A stretch of 64,000 nucleotides of DNA from Flagellimonas_B algarum (GCF_040513375.1 NZ_JBEVTG010000001.1:1054001-1118000), one strand, 5' to 3'; numbered from the stretch's first letter, positions 52,163 through 61,637 are shown. Notes: a model not told the origin generated them from the sequence alone. Numbers and translations: made by a program.

Positions 52163-52918
52163 ATGAAAAAGACGGTATTCATTACGGGAGCCTCGAGCGG
52201 TATCGGTAAAGCAACGGCCGAACGTTTTGCGAATGAAGGCTACGGCTTAGTGCTCTGTGGCCGACGACAAGAACGTCTCGATGCCCTTAAGGAAGAACTT
52301 GGCGGAATGGCCCCGATCCATACCTTGAATTTCGATGTTCGGGAAAAGGAATCCGTGCAACAGGCCATCGCCTCTTTGCCAGAAACCTTCAGCTCGATTG
52401 ATATCTTGATCAATAATGCGGGTAATGCGCACGGCCTGCACTTTATAGACGAAGGCAGCCTGGAAGACTGGGACGCCATGCTCGACATCAATGTGAAGGG
52501 ACTTCTTTATGTCTCACGGGCCATTTTACCGCGAATGGTCGAACGCAAATCGGGCCATATCATCAATATCGGATCGACCGCAGGAAAGGAAGTGTATCCT
52601 AAAGGCAATGTCTATTGTGCGAGCAAGCATGCCGTCGACGCCATCAACCAAGCCATGCGCATCGATTTGAACGCCCACGGGATCCGTGTCGGGGCGATCA
52701 ACCCGGGCTTGGTCGAGACCGAATTCAGCGAAGTGCGTTTTAAAGGGGATACGGAACGGGCCAAAGGTGTTTATGAGGGGTATCAGGCTCTTTTGCCCGA
52801 AGATATTGCCGATATCATCCATTTTGCGGTTACCCGCCCCTACCATGTGAATATCGCCGATTTGATCGTGATGCCCACGGCACAAGCCAGTTCGACCATT
52901 GTGAAGAAAACACCATGA
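52163..52918 (+). CDS. Short-chain dehydrogenase (YdfG-like)
   Basis: A 251-residue SDR with TGASSGIGKATAERF (residues 7-21), INNAGNAHG, INIGSTAGKEVYPKGNVYCASKHAVDAI (Ser and Tyr-Lys) and NPGLVETEFS. It resembles serine/3-hydroxy acid dehydrogenases of the YdfG type, NADP-dependent. It overlaps the next gene by 4 bases. Confidence 0.92.
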   Translation: MKKTVFITGASSGIGKATAERFANEGYGLVLCGRRQERLDALKEELGGMAPIHTLNFDVREKESVQQAIASLPETFSSIDILINNAGNAHGLHFIDEGSLEDWDAMLDINVKGLLYVSRAILPRMVERKSGHIINIGSTAGKEVYPKGNVYCASKHAVDAINQAMRIDLNAHGIRVGAINPGLVETEFSEVRFKGDTERAKGVYEGYQALLPEDIADIIHFAVTRPYHVNIADLIVMPTAQASSTIVKKTP

Positions 52919-54051
52919 TCAACAAACGCTTGCTGGTCAAGAACTTGCTCGCCCACAATGACGAGAACAGTTTTTATGACAAAAAGCGTTTTATCTCGAT
53001 CGGAGAAAAGGAAGGCAAGGCCAAATTCCTCAAGCATGTTTGCGCCCTCGCGAACAGCAACCCCAAGAACAATTCCTTTATCGTTGTCGGTGTAGAAGAC
53101 GAAGACAACAAAATCGTCGGGGTCGATTTTTTCGATGATAGTAAGATTCAAAACCTGGTCAATGCCTATCTAGCAAACCCACCGAAGATCTCGTATGAGA
53201 ACATCCCCTTTCCACATTTACCGGAAGGCAAAGTAGTAGGCTTGGTCACCATACGGTCTGATGGCAATATTTGTTCGTTGCGCAAGAATATCTGGAAATA
53301 TTACGGAGGGTCCGTTTTCTTTAGGGAAGGAAGCATCAGTCTGCCGAAAGTCTTTGATATCGAAATCGAAGACATCAATTCGGCCACGGTTGCGACTATC
53401 GAGCAACATGCCCGCAATAATATCGAACTGACCTTGGATGGTGTCATCGATTTCATCAATAACCGCCACGGAGACCTGAATAGCAGCTACAAAGTATTCA
53501 AAGAACAGTTCGTGGTTTGTTGGGCAGGCCATCAAAAAAAAGTAAAGGATCAGGTCTATTACTCACGCGTCGATATCGAGCTGATCAACGAACAGGTCAA
53601 ATTGTTCTATTCGGCTTTGGATGAAATTACGATCAGCTTTGATGACAATACGTTCAACACCCTCGAATTTGTGCAACTGGGGTTGGGGAAACAGCAGAAA
53701 TACTATCCATTGGAGGAAGTGACCATTACCTTTTCCGAAAATGGCAATTATACCATTGACAGCCAATTGGTCTTCGACCCACCGCAATACGATAAAAAGA
53801 CCTTGTTGCATATTTTGAATACCAACCAGACACTGCTATCGAAATTGACCAAAAGCATGCCACTTACGGCAACGGAACAAAGGGATTTGAAACATTTGCC
53901 CGACACCTTTCTGATCTGTTATCTGAACGGTTTCGAAGAGGCCAAAGAACAAATGGAACTGGCCAGACCGTTGTTGAAAGCTTTCGATACCGCGACCTAC
54001 CTTTCGTTGAAAGAAGCCTTGCGGATCCTACGAAAAGTGCGGTACAGCTAA
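52915..54051 (+). CDS. AlbA_2-type (Schlafen-like) DNA-binding protein
   Basis: A 378-residue protein. The N-terminal 110 residues resemble the AlbA_2 domain: KEGKAKFLKHVCALANSNPKNNSFIVVGVEDEDNKIVGVDFF. This domain is found in putative nucleic-acid-binding and Schlafen-like regulators. No AAA or HTH domain follows; the rest is a mix of beta strands and helices I do not recognise. ATGA overlap with the SDR gene shows coupling. Its stop TAA is adjacent to the convergent amylosucrase stop. Confidence 0.72.
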   Translation: MINKRLLVKNLLAHNDENSFYDKKRFISIGEKEGKAKFLKHVCALANSNPKNNSFIVVGVEDEDNKIVGVDFFDDSKIQNLVNAYLANPPKISYENIPFPHLPEGKVVGLVTIRSDGNICSLRKNIWKYYGGSVFFREGSISLPKVFDIEIEDINSATVATIEQHARNNIELTLDGVIDFINNRHGDLNSSYKVFKEQFVVCWAGHQKKVKDQVYYSRVDIELINEQVKLFYSALDEITISFDDNTFNTLEFVQLGLGKQQKYYPLEEVTITFSENGNYTIDSQLVFDPPQYDKKTLLHILNTNQTLLSKLTKSMPLTATEQRDLKHLPDTFLICYLNGFEEAKEQMELARPLLKAFDTATYLSLKEALRILRKVRYS

Positions 54052-55977
54052 TTAAGGCCGTCGGATCCATAACATGCCGTAAGGGGCAATGGAGATGAAA
54101 CCGCTGTTCAAACGAATATGGTCACCACCGATGATTTCAAAAAAGCTTTGGTCTTTCAAATACCCTAAACGCTCTAAAAACCCGCTATCGAACACTTGTT
54201 CGGATTCATCGAAATTACAGATGATCAATAGGCTTTTTTCACTACCCTTCCGTTCAAAAACAAAGAGGTGCTCATTGCCGCAATGGTGGATCAACGGGTT
54301 GCTGCTATCAGCCAAAACCGGGAGTCGTTTGCGGAGTGCGATCAGTGATTTGATGCGGTGGTAGATAACGCCTTGCGGGTGTTGCATGTCATCCAATTTC
54401 TTGACCAGGGCCCAATCTTGTTTGGGGCGGTTCACCCATCGACTGTCTTCTTTTTTGTCGGTTTCGTTCAAAAAGGTGTAGTCGTTCAAGGTGCCGATCT
54501 CATCTCCGGCATAGATCATTGGAATCCCCCCGAACGACAAGACGATGCTGTGCAGCAATACGATTTTATCAATGGCTTTTTGGACCATTTCTTGGTTATT
54601 GCCTTCCAGTCCCCGCTCGAGTCCCAACAATGAAGCTGCGCTTCCTGTGATCCGACCGTCGCCGGTCTTTGGGTTGTACATAAAAGGAAGTCCTTTGGCC
54701 GGTGACCAGTCCAGCTGTTGGCAATAGTAGTCCAATAAGAATTTACGGTGCCCTTGGGGGTTCCAACCCAATTCGCCGATAAAGCGATCATCAAGACCCA
54801 AACCGATATCGTCGTGGCAACGGATGTAGTTGACCCACGTACAGTCTTCCGGTTTGCTGGCCACATTGGTCAGGCTTTTGTGTAGCAAGGCGGCTTTTTT
54901 GGTAGCGATCGAATTCCAGAGGAGGGCCATTAGGGAAGCGTTGTAGGCAATCTCACATTCATTGCCCTTTCGTTGCCCTTCGCCGAAATATTTCAAGATA
55001 TCGGTCGGCGAAACGATGGCCTCGGCCAATAAAATGCTTCCTGGTGCAACCACCTGAAGACACATCCTGAATAAGCTGATCAATACATGGGCCTCTGGTA
55101 GGTTTTGCGAAATGGTCCCGATTTTCTTCCACAGAAATGCCAAGGCATCGAAACGGACCACATCGACCCCCAGATTCACAAGCTTGACCAGGTTTTCAAG
55201 CATGGCCAGAAAAACTTCCGGATTGGTATAGTTCAAATCCCATTGATAGGAATTGAAAACGGTCATCACCCAACGCTGCATTTCAGGGATAAAGGTGAAG
55301 TTGCCCGGGGAGGTTTCCGGAAAAACCTCAGGAAGGGTCTGTTCAAAAAGGTCAGGGATATCGCGTTCGGCATAGGTGTAGTAGAACCCCTGGTACTTTC
55401 GATCACCCGATTTTGCTTTTTCAGCCCACGGAAATTCATCCGAAGTGTGGTTGACTACGAAATCGAGCATTAAATACATGTTCTTTTCACGTAGGGTCGA
55501 ACTGAGTTTCAGCAGGTCTTTTTTGGTGCCGAAGCGTTTGTCGATCCCGACATAATCATTCACGGCATAGCCTCCGTCATTTTCACCTTGGGGTCTTTTG
55601 GTCAAGGGCATCAAATGCAGGAAATTGACCCCTATCGCTTCAAAATAACCCAGCTTTCCCTCTAGCGTCTTGAGGTCCTTCGCAAAACGATCGACATAAA
55701 GCTGCATGCCCACGAGTTGCTCCGATTGGTACCAATTTCCGGAATGGAGCCGCTTGATATCTTGCGCTTTGAGTTCGTCGGGGCGCGATTTATGCAGCTT
55801 GCGCAGGGTTTTCAATAGCTTTTTGAAATGTCCGGATTCCTTGCCATTTGGGTATAGCATTAGGAAAAGGTCTTTGATCAGGGTCAGGTTGGTGGCCATT
55901 CGTAAATCGAAAAGCGCGGCCGGATCCTTGGGCTTGGCTTTTTCTGATAGCATGCGATGCAGCGCAGCCTGGTTCAT
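54052..55977 (-). CDS. Amylosucrase-like glycoside hydrolase (GH13)
   Basis: Converts sucrose to an alpha-1,4-glucan and fructose in known amylosucrases. The 641-residue protein has an N-terminal helical domain (about 1-90), then the GH13 barrel with region I MLDFVVNHTSDE, nucleophile Asp in VDVVRFDALAFLW, acid/base Glu in SILLAEAIV and Asp in VNYIRCHDDIGLG. The helical N-terminus and block GVNFLHLMPLTKRPQGENDGG fit amylosucrase more than amylase. No signal peptide, so cytoplasmic. The next gene upstream, 1 base away, is a PfkB kinase, and together they fit sucrose use. Confidence 0.85.
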   Translation of the reverse strand: MNQAALHRMLSEKAKPKDPAALFDLRMATNLTLIKDLFLMLYPNGKESGHFKKLLKTLRKLHKSRPDELKAQDIKRLHSGNWYQSEQLVGMQLYVDRFAKDLKTLEGKLGYFEAIGVNFLHLMPLTKRPQGENDGGYAVNDYVGIDKRFGTKKDLLKLSSTLREKNMYLMLDFVVNHTSDEFPWAEKAKSGDRKYQGFYYTYAERDIPDLFEQTLPEVFPETSPGNFTFIPEMQRWVMTVFNSYQWDLNYTNPEVFLAMLENLVKLVNLGVDVVRFDALAFLWKKIGTISQNLPEAHVLISLFRMCLQVVAPGSILLAEAIVSPTDILKYFGEGQRKGNECEIAYNASLMALLWNSIATKKAALLHKSLTNVASKPEDCTWVNYIRCHDDIGLGLDDRFIGELGWNPQGHRKFLLDYYCQQLDWSPAKGLPFMYNPKTGDGRITGSAASLLGLERGLEGNNQEMVQKAIDKIVLLHSIVLSFGGIPMIYAGDEIGTLNDYTFLNETDKKEDSRWVNRPKQDWALVKKLDDMQHPQGVIYHRIKSLIALRKRLPVLADSSNPLIHHCGNEHLFVFERKGSEKSLLIICNFDESEQVFDSGFLERLGYLKDQSFFEIIGGDHIRLNSGFISIAPYGMLWIRRP

Positions 55978-55978
55978 T

Positions 55979-56923
55979 TTACGACTGGAGTTGGTTGAGG
56001 GTGGGTAGGGCGTTGATCGCCCCGAACTGTGTGGTCGTCAAGGCACCGGCCCGATTGGCGACTTTAACCATTTCGAGCAAGCTATCCGTGTCTTCAAAAA
56101 TCGAAGGGATGTTGTGCAATTGCGCGATTTGGAACAAGAGGCATCCTATGAAGGCGTCGCCGGCACCAGTGGTATCAACGGCAGAAACCTTGATGCTGGG
56201 CACGGTATGTTGTTTATTCGGCGTGCTTACGAAGGTGCCGTCCTTACCTAGGGTAATCGCGATGATTCGGGCCCCTACTTCGTGCAGATAGGAGCAGGCC
56301 TCTTCAACCGCTGTTTTGCCCGATAGGAGTTGCGCCTCTTCGAGACTGAACTTGCACAAATGTGATTTTTCTACATAGGGCAGGCATTTTTTGATGAAGG
56401 TCGCCTGGTCATCTTGCCAAAGGTCACTTCGGTAATTGGGGTCGAAACTGATAAACGCCTCTTCGGTCAGGGCATCGAAAAGATAATGCCCATAGGCCTC
56501 TTCCAATTTGCCGCCCAACATGGCCGTTGCCGCACCGAAATGGATGATGTTGTTTTTGAAATCTTTCTTGATGGCCTTATCGTATTTCAGCTCCTTATCG
56601 GCCCCCCGATCGAAAACGAAATCGCGTTCGCCATCTTCCGCAATGGAGACAAAGGCTAAGGTCGTGAAGGTCTTGGAGCGTTGGGCCAATGAGATATCGA
56701 CCCGCTCGTTCCTCAAAACGTTTAAAAGAAACGTACCGAAAGGGTCTTTGCCTACAGCTCCGATAAAGGAGCTTTTGCCACCTAATTTGGCAACGGCACA
56801 GGCCACATTGGCCGGAGCCCCACCGGCTTTTTTCGTAAAGTCGTTGGCTTTCGACAGTTCACTGCCTTGGTGTTCGGCAACGAAATCGATCAAGAGTTCC
56901 CCTATGCAAAATACTTTGGTCAT
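55979..56923 (-). CDS. PfkB-family sugar kinase (fructokinase-like)
   Basis: A 314-residue ribokinase-fold protein: FCIGELLIDFVAEHQG, KKAGGAPANVACAVAKLGG and the catalytic VDTTGAGDAFIGCLLF near residue 245. PfkB proteins next to sucrose-cleaving enzymes are typically fructokinases. Fructose would be the product of the neighbouring amylosucrase. It heads the two-gene message. Confidence 0.87.
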   Translation of the reverse strand: MTKVFCIGELLIDFVAEHQGSELSKANDFTKKAGGAPANVACAVAKLGGKSSFIGAVGKDPFGTFLLNVLRNERVDISLAQRSKTFTTLAFVSIAEDGERDFVFDRGADKELKYDKAIKKDFKNNIIHFGAATAMLGGKLEEAYGHYLFDALTEEAFISFDPNYRSDLWQDDQATFIKKCLPYVEKSHLCKFSLEEAQLLSGKTAVEEACSYLHEVGARIIAITLGKDGTFVSTPNKQHTVPSIKVSAVDTTGAGDAFIGCLLFQIAQLHNIPSIFEDTDSLLEMVKVANRAGALTTTQFGAINALPTLNQLQS

Positions 56924-57061
56924 GCGTTTGCATCATGCTTGGCTGCACAAGGTATAGAATTCGTATCGCCTTCCAAAAATTTTTGGGACATCGGCACAAA
57001 CTTTACGCTAAGTTTTCATCCATTGCCGGGAATTCGACTAATATTGCCCCAAAATCGAAGT

Positions 57062-57796
57062 ATGCGTACGTTGGTCATCGGTGATGTTCATGCCGGACTC
57101 AAAGCCCTGCAACAAGTATTTGAAAGGGCCAAGGTCAGCCCTGAAGATCATGTTGTTTTCTTAGGGGATTATGTCGATTCTTGGAGTGATGCCTTTGAAA
57201 CGATCGCTTTTTTGATCGAGCTCGCCGACACCCATAACTGCACCTTTATTCGGGGCAACCATGACGAATTGTGTCGTGAATGGATGCTTACCGGAAACGA
57301 AAACCCCCAGTGGTTGGCCCATGGGGGCATCGCTACCCGCGATTCTTACCTTAAGGCCGGGAAATCGAAATGGGAGGCCCATCTTGATTTTTTTGCCAAA
57401 CTGGAGAACACTTACTTGGATGATTTCAATCGACTTTTCCTGCATGCAGGGTTTACCAATTTGAAGGGGATCGAGTTTGAATACTTCAATCAGCTTTTTT
57501 ATTGGGACCGCACCCTATGGGAGCTCGCCAAGGCCATGCCGGAAGGGATGTTGCAAAGCAATCCGAAGTATCCGAATCGGTTGCGCCATTATAAGGAGAT
57601 ATTCATTGGGCATACCCCGCTATCAAAAACGGGGGTCGTACCACCAAGCTGTCAAGCCAACGTTTGGAACCTCGATACCGGTGCCGCCTTCAAAGGGCCG
57701 TTGACCATAATGGATGTCGACACCAAAGCCTATTGGCAAAGCGACCCGGTCATATCGTTCTACCCAGGGGAAATGGGCCGGAACCAGGCCCTCTAA
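57062..57796 (+). CDS. Metallophosphoesterase (serine/threonine phosphatase-like)
   Basis: A 244-residue calcineurin-like phosphoesterase. Blocks: TLVIGDVHAGLKAL (residues 3-16), VVFLGDYVDSWSD, TFIRGNHDELC and EIFIGHTPL, together forming the two-metal site. The start is ATG 57062; a frame extending to 56867 overlaps the divergent kinase gene and has no domain. Possible roles are a protein phosphatase or a nucleotide phosphatase. It converges on the HhH protein gene. Confidence 0.9.
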   Translation: MRTLVIGDVHAGLKALQQVFERAKVSPEDHVVFLGDYVDSWSDAFETIAFLIELADTHNCTFIRGNHDELCREWMLTGNENPQWLAHGGIATRDSYLKAGKSKWEAHLDFFAKLENTYLDDFNRLFLHAGFTNLKGIEFEYFNQLFYWDRTLWELAKAMPEGMLQSNPKYPNRLRHYKEIFIGHTPLSKTGVVPPSCQANVWNLDTGAAFKGPLTIMDVDTKAYWQSDPVISFYPGEMGRNQAL

Positions 57797-57804
57797 GTGT
57801 AATC

Positions 57805-58353
57805 TTAGAATTTACCTGCCTTATGTTCATCTTGCCATTTGACCAGTTGTTTCCACCGGCCTTCATAAGCCATTTTAGCCTGCATGGGCCAAGATGCCGG
57901 ATCATGGATCCGGTAGCGGTCGCCACCAGAATCCAGGACTTCTTGGCATGTTGAAGCTGCGGTTTCAGATAAGGCTTTCCAAGTATCGATACCGGCGTTG
58001 TGGAATAGGCCTTCTATTTTCGGACCGATTCCTTCGACGATTTTCAGGTCGTCTTGCTTGATCCGTTTGCCGAAGGCCGCCTTTGCAGCGTTGGCATCGA
58101 ATGCCATAGTCGTCGGTACCGCGGCCAATGGGGAAATGCTGAGGTCTTCTTGAGGGCTTGGCGGTGCTATCAACCGTTCTTCGCAAGCCTTCAGATCGGC
58201 TTCCAACCGATTGATTTTTGCTTGTAAGGCATCGGTTGCTGACATATCTACTTTGGGTTTTGCGGTTGATTTTCCCCAAAAGTATCCCAGCAAGGCACAG
58301 AGAAGCCCAACTAGAATCGGTATGAGCCAACACCAAATCGAATCTAATTCCAT
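57805..58353 (-). CDS. Membrane-anchored helix-hairpin-helix protein, unknown
   Basis: A 182-residue protein with one N-terminal membrane helix (SIWCWLIPILVGLLCALLGYFWG), a coiled-coil segment (DALQAKINRLEADLKACEERL) and a helix-hairpin-helix unit KIVEGIGPKIEGLFHNAGIDTW near residue 103. The end GRWKQLVKWQDEHKAGK follows a conserved-looking DPASWPMQAKMAYEG. Such HhH units also occur in DUF4332-like and NADH dehydrogenase-associated proteins. It starts 18 bases after the OmpA-like gene stop, so both are likely one message. Confidence 0.75.
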   Translation of the reverse strand: MELDSIWCWLIPILVGLLCALLGYFWGKSTAKPKVDMSATDALQAKINRLEADLKACEERLIAPPSPQEDLSISPLAAVPTTMAFDANAAKAAFGKRIKQDDLKIVEGIGPKIEGLFHNAGIDTWKALSETAASTCQEVLDSGGDRYRIHDPASWPMQAKMAYEGRWKQLVKWQDEHKAGKF

Positions 58354-58371
58354 AATAGTTTTTTTAGCGGG

Positions 58372-59283
58372 TTATTGTTTTAACGTGACCACGGTTCTAC
58401 GGTTCAAGGCTTTTCCTTCTTCGGTCCCATTTGAAGCAATCGGTTTGTCTGGGCCGTCTGACGCGGTAACGATACGATCGGAAGCGATGCCGTTACCGAC
58501 CAAGTAGGCTTTTGCGAATTCGGCCCTTTGGAGGCCAAGGGCCACATTGGCCGTTCGTTCGCCAGTATTATCCGTATGACCTGTAATCGTACATTGTGAT
58601 CCAGACACCTGGTCCAAAAAAGTCGCGATATCGATGACTTTTCGTCGTTGTTTCGAATCGAGCGAAATCGAAGCCTGTCCGGTTTCGAAATACAGCACCA
58701 AGGGATTTTCGGTAATCGAATCGAAAAGCGATTGAAGCTTTTCATGATCAGCGTCATCCATTTTGGTTATCGCAAAGGAAATCGGTCCGTAGAGTATGCT
58801 ATCGGCAGCGACCATCCCTTCTTTCAATTTGCTCGATAAGGCCGTTCTGGTCGATGGGATCCCCAAAGCCACAAATCGATTTTTAACCGCGTTGGCCCTC
58901 GCGAAACCCAAATCGGGGAAGGCTGTCTGATTCACTTCGTCGGAACGGTAATGTCCGGTGATGGAGACCATGCGGTCACCATAGGTCGAAAAATGGGCTT
59001 TCAGGCTTTCGATACCCGAAACCACCTGTGTTGACAGCGAATCTTTAATCGTTGCCGAAGACAGGTTAAAATTGAAATTGTCATTGACCTCAAAGGCATA
59101 GCCGCCGTCCTTTAGCACAAAGGGGAAACGGGTCGCCTCAGGGGTCTCGGGTAATTCAGCTTTTTCAACCGGGGTATCGACAACAGCTGCGAAGCGACAA
59201 GTAGCGCAAAGCGAGAAATAGGCCCATACACCCAATATGATCACAGCCAAAATACCCAGGGGATACCCGAGGGTTTTCGTCAT
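58372..59283 (-). CDS. OmpA-family protein with N-terminal membrane segment
   Basis: A 303-residue protein. The N-terminal helix (LAVIILGVWAYFSLCATC) is a membrane anchor. Two OmpA-like regions follow: one near residues 75-160 (FSTYGDRMVSITGHYRSDE, ANAVKNRFVALGI) and a canonical one at the C-terminus (CTITGHTDNTGERTANVALGLQRAEFAKAYL, GTEEGKALNRRTVV). A doubled OmpA-like domain is uncommon. It likely binds peptidoglycan. Confidence 0.83.
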   Translation of the reverse strand: MTKTLGYPLGILAVIILGVWAYFSLCATCRFAAVVDTPVEKAELPETPEATRFPFVLKDGGYAFEVNDNFNFNLSSATIKDSLSTQVVSGIESLKAHFSTYGDRMVSITGHYRSDEVNQTAFPDLGFARANAVKNRFVALGIPSTRTALSSKLKEGMVAADSILYGPISFAITKMDDADHEKLQSLFDSITENPLVLYFETGQASISLDSKQRRKVIDIATFLDQVSGSQCTITGHTDNTGERTANVALGLQRAEFAKAYLVGNGIASDRIVTASDGPDKPIASNGTEEGKALNRRTVVTLKQ

Positions 59284-59634
59284 GTCAATGGTTTTAGTGT
59301 TTGAACTACAAAGTATTAAAAAATCGGAACAATCGAAAAAACACGGCTATGAAGCTTGTTCATTTACAAGGGATTACCGCCCTTGGGTTTCGAATTACAC
59401 GAAAAAACCGCCAACCGAAAACCATGCAGAATCTACCACCCATACAATAATTCGGACCACTCATACCATTGCCCTTTCAAATTGAAGTCAAAATGGGCAA
59501 CTTTGGGTAAGTTAAGTAACCGCCCTATTTCTCCCGACGAAGTTCCGGCATTGGGATAGGGTGATCAAATATTAAGTTTGAGTTAGTTAAGTTGGTTTAA
59601 AAAACCGTTGTTCGTGGTAGGGCAGCGGTTTTTT
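59284..59634. other. Gene-poor stretch between OmpA-like and aldehyde dehydrogenase genes
   Basis: 351 bases with only short frames without domains. It holds a quasi-palindrome at 59505 and the aldehyde dehydrogenase terminator at 59599-59636. I see no clear promoter or RNA gene. It is AT-richer than the genes. Confidence 0.5.
59505..59521. repeat. 17-bp quasi-palindromic site
   Basis: GGGTAAGTTAAGTAACC, two bases different from the site at 23466 and two from 62192. Function unknown. Confidence 0.3.
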
Positions 59635-59636
59635 TT
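59599..59636 (-). terminator. Terminator after aldehyde dehydrogenase
   Basis: Minus-strand 12-pair stem with one G-U-type pair around a 12-base loop, followed by a T-run; the aldehyde dehydrogenase stop lies at the edge of the stem. Confidence 0.75.
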
Positions 59637-61188
59637 ATAGGTCGAACTTTATGCCTTGGGCCAATGGCAACTCAGTGGTGTAGTTGATCGTGTTGGTCTG
59701 TCGACGCATATAGATTTTCCAGGCATCCGAGCCACTTTCACGACCTCCACCGGTTTCCTTCTCCCCACCAAAGGCACCCCCGATTTCCGCACCTGAGGTG
59801 CCGATATTGACATTTGCGATACCACAATCACTACCGGCCGCAGACAAGAACTGCTCGGCCTCCCGAAGATTGTTGGTCATCATCGCCGAAGAAAGCCCCT
59901 GCACCACGTCATTCTGTTGTGCAATGGCGTTTTCGACACTTCCGCTGTATTTCAAAAGGTATAAGATCGGAGCGAAAGTCTCTTCTTGCACGATGGCATA
60001 GGCGTTATCCGCTTCGACAATGGCGGGTTTTACATAGCACCCACTTTCGTAACCTGAACCACTGAGTTCACCACCTTCTACCAATACCGTACCCCCTTCT
60101 TGCTTTGCTTTTTCAAGAGCCGCCTTGTACATGGCGACCGCATCGGTGTCGATCAAGGGGCCGACATGGTTATTTTCGTCTAGTGGGTTTCCGATTCGAA
60201 GTTGCCCATAGGCGTCGACCAAAGCGCTTTTCACTTGGTCGTACATCGATTCGTGTATGATGAGCCTACGTGTTGAGGTACAACGTTGGCCTGCGGTACC
60301 GACCGCTCCGAATACCGCTCCGATTACCGTCATCTTAATGTCGGCATCTGGGGTAACGATGATCGCATTGTTGCCCCCGAGTTCGAGAAGCGATTTGCCC
60401 AAGCGGGAGGCGACCGCTTGGGCCACGATTTTACCCATCCGAATAGAACCAGTGGCTGAAACCAGAGGCACCCGTTTGTCGGCGGTCATCATTTCACCGA
60501 CTTTATAGTCTCCATTGATTAGACAAGAAATGCCTTCAGGCAAGTTATTTTCTTTCAAAACCTGAGCGATGATATGCTGACAGGCCACACCGCACAAAGG
60601 CGTTTTTTCAGAGGGTTTCCAAACACAAACGTCACCGCAGATCCATGCCAAGGCGGTATTCCATGCCCAAACAGCCACAGGAAAGTTGAAGGCCGATATG
60701 ATGCCGACGATCCCGAGCGGATGGTATTGCTCGTACATACGGTGCCCCGGTCTTTCGGAATGCATGGTCAATCCATGGAGTTGTCTGGATAGTCCGACCG
60801 CGAAATCGCAGATATCGATCATTTCCTGTACTTCACCAAGGCCTTCTTGATATGATTTTCCCATTTCATAGGAAACCAATTTTCCTAAAGGGGCTTTAAG
60901 TTCCCTAAGTTTTTCCCCAAATTGCCTTACCATCTCACCGCGTTGTGGGGCCGGTACTTTACGCCATGCTACAAAAGCCTCGGTGGCTTTTCCCATAACC
61001 TTTTCATAGTCTTCCGCCGTGGTGCACTCGACTTTCGCGATCAACTTACCGTCGACCGGTGAATACGAACTGATGGTTTCACCTGAAGCGAACCATTCGG
61101 AACCTGTTGATGTGCCTTTATTTACAGCTGCGATTCCTAATTGTTCGAGGGCGGTGTCAAGCCCAAAATCCTTGGCGATTTGTGACAT
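59635..61188 (-). CDS. Aldehyde dehydrogenase, ALDH7 type (piperideine-6-carboxylate dehydrogenase-like)
   Basis: NAD-dependent oxidation of an aldehyde. The 517-residue protein has SAFNFPVAVWAWNTALA, KPSEKTPL, LELGGNNAIIV (Glu) and GTAGQRCTSTRR (catalytic Cys), and the C-terminal NIGTSGAEIGGAFGGEKETGGGRESGSDAWK that is typical of the antiquitin/AmaB group. The likely substrate is aminoadipate semialdehyde of lysine breakdown. It lies near the 3-hydroxyanthranilate dioxygenase gene but is not the AMSDH (ALDH8) type. Confidence 0.9.
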   Translation of the reverse strand: MSQIAKDFGLDTALEQLGIAAVNKGTSTGSEWFASGETISSYSPVDGKLIAKVECTTAEDYEKVMGKATEAFVAWRKVPAPQRGEMVRQFGEKLRELKAPLGKLVSYEMGKSYQEGLGEVQEMIDICDFAVGLSRQLHGLTMHSERPGHRMYEQYHPLGIVGIISAFNFPVAVWAWNTALAWICGDVCVWKPSEKTPLCGVACQHIIAQVLKENNLPEGISCLINGDYKVGEMMTADKRVPLVSATGSIRMGKIVAQAVASRLGKSLLELGGNNAIIVTPDADIKMTVIGAVFGAVGTAGQRCTSTRRLIIHESMYDQVKSALVDAYGQLRIGNPLDENNHVGPLIDTDAVAMYKAALEKAKQEGGTVLVEGGELSGSGYESGCYVKPAIVEADNAYAIVQEETFAPILYLLKYSGSVENAIAQQNDVVQGLSSAMMTNNLREAEQFLSAAGSDCGIANVNIGTSGAEIGGAFGGEKETGGGRESGSDAWKIYMRRQTNTINYTTELPLAQGIKFDL

Positions 61189-61262
61189 TTTATAACTTTT
61201 TTGTGTGAGATTGTTAGATTTTTGACAAAACTACGAAGATTCGGACGTTCTTTTCCTAGGAG

Positions 61263-61637
61263 TCAGGATGAAAAATGGTCGATAAGGATCAAGAGGATCC
61301 CGATCAAGGCCGGAAGCCCCTGTACATAGAAAATCCTTCGCGAAACCGATAACGCTCCATACAGTCCGGCCACCAAGACACAACCAAGAAAAAACAGACT
61401 GACGTACATAGCCCATTGGGCATCACCTATGAGCAGGCCCCAAATCAAGCCCGCGGCCAAAAAACCATTGTAAAGGCCCTGGTTGGCAGCCATGTTCTTC
61501 GTGGGTTCGAATAAGTCGGAAGGAAAGTTCTTGAAGACCTTCGGACCCCGCGTCGTCCAGGCGAACATTTCGAGCCATAAAAAATAAAGGTGGAGCAAGG
61601 CCACAAGGGCTATCATTGATTTCGCAAGGTATATCAT
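61263..61637 (-). CDS. DUF1304-family membrane protein
   Basis: A 124-residue protein with four helices, starting IYLAKSMIALVALLHLYFLWLEMFAWTTRGPKVF, the DUF1304 hallmark (HxYFxxLExFxW) and ANQGLYNGFLAAGLIWG. Function unknown. It starts 4 bases after the dioxygenase stop, so it is probably co-transcribed with it. Confidence 0.88.
   Translation of the reverse strand: MIYLAKSMIALVALLHLYFLWLEMFAWTTRGPKVFKNFPSDLFEPTKNMAANQGLYNGFLAAGLIWGLLIGDAQWAMYVSLFFLGCVLVAGLYGALSVSRRIFYVQGLPALIGILLILIDHFSS

Noticed and set aside
56867..57061. Longer N-terminus of the metallophosphoesterase
   Set aside because: It runs into the divergent kinase gene; the fold begins at MRTLVIGDVHAG.
59237..59559. Two short plus-strand frames in the gap after the OmpA-like gene
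   Set aside because: No domain, no promoter, no coding-like codon pattern.
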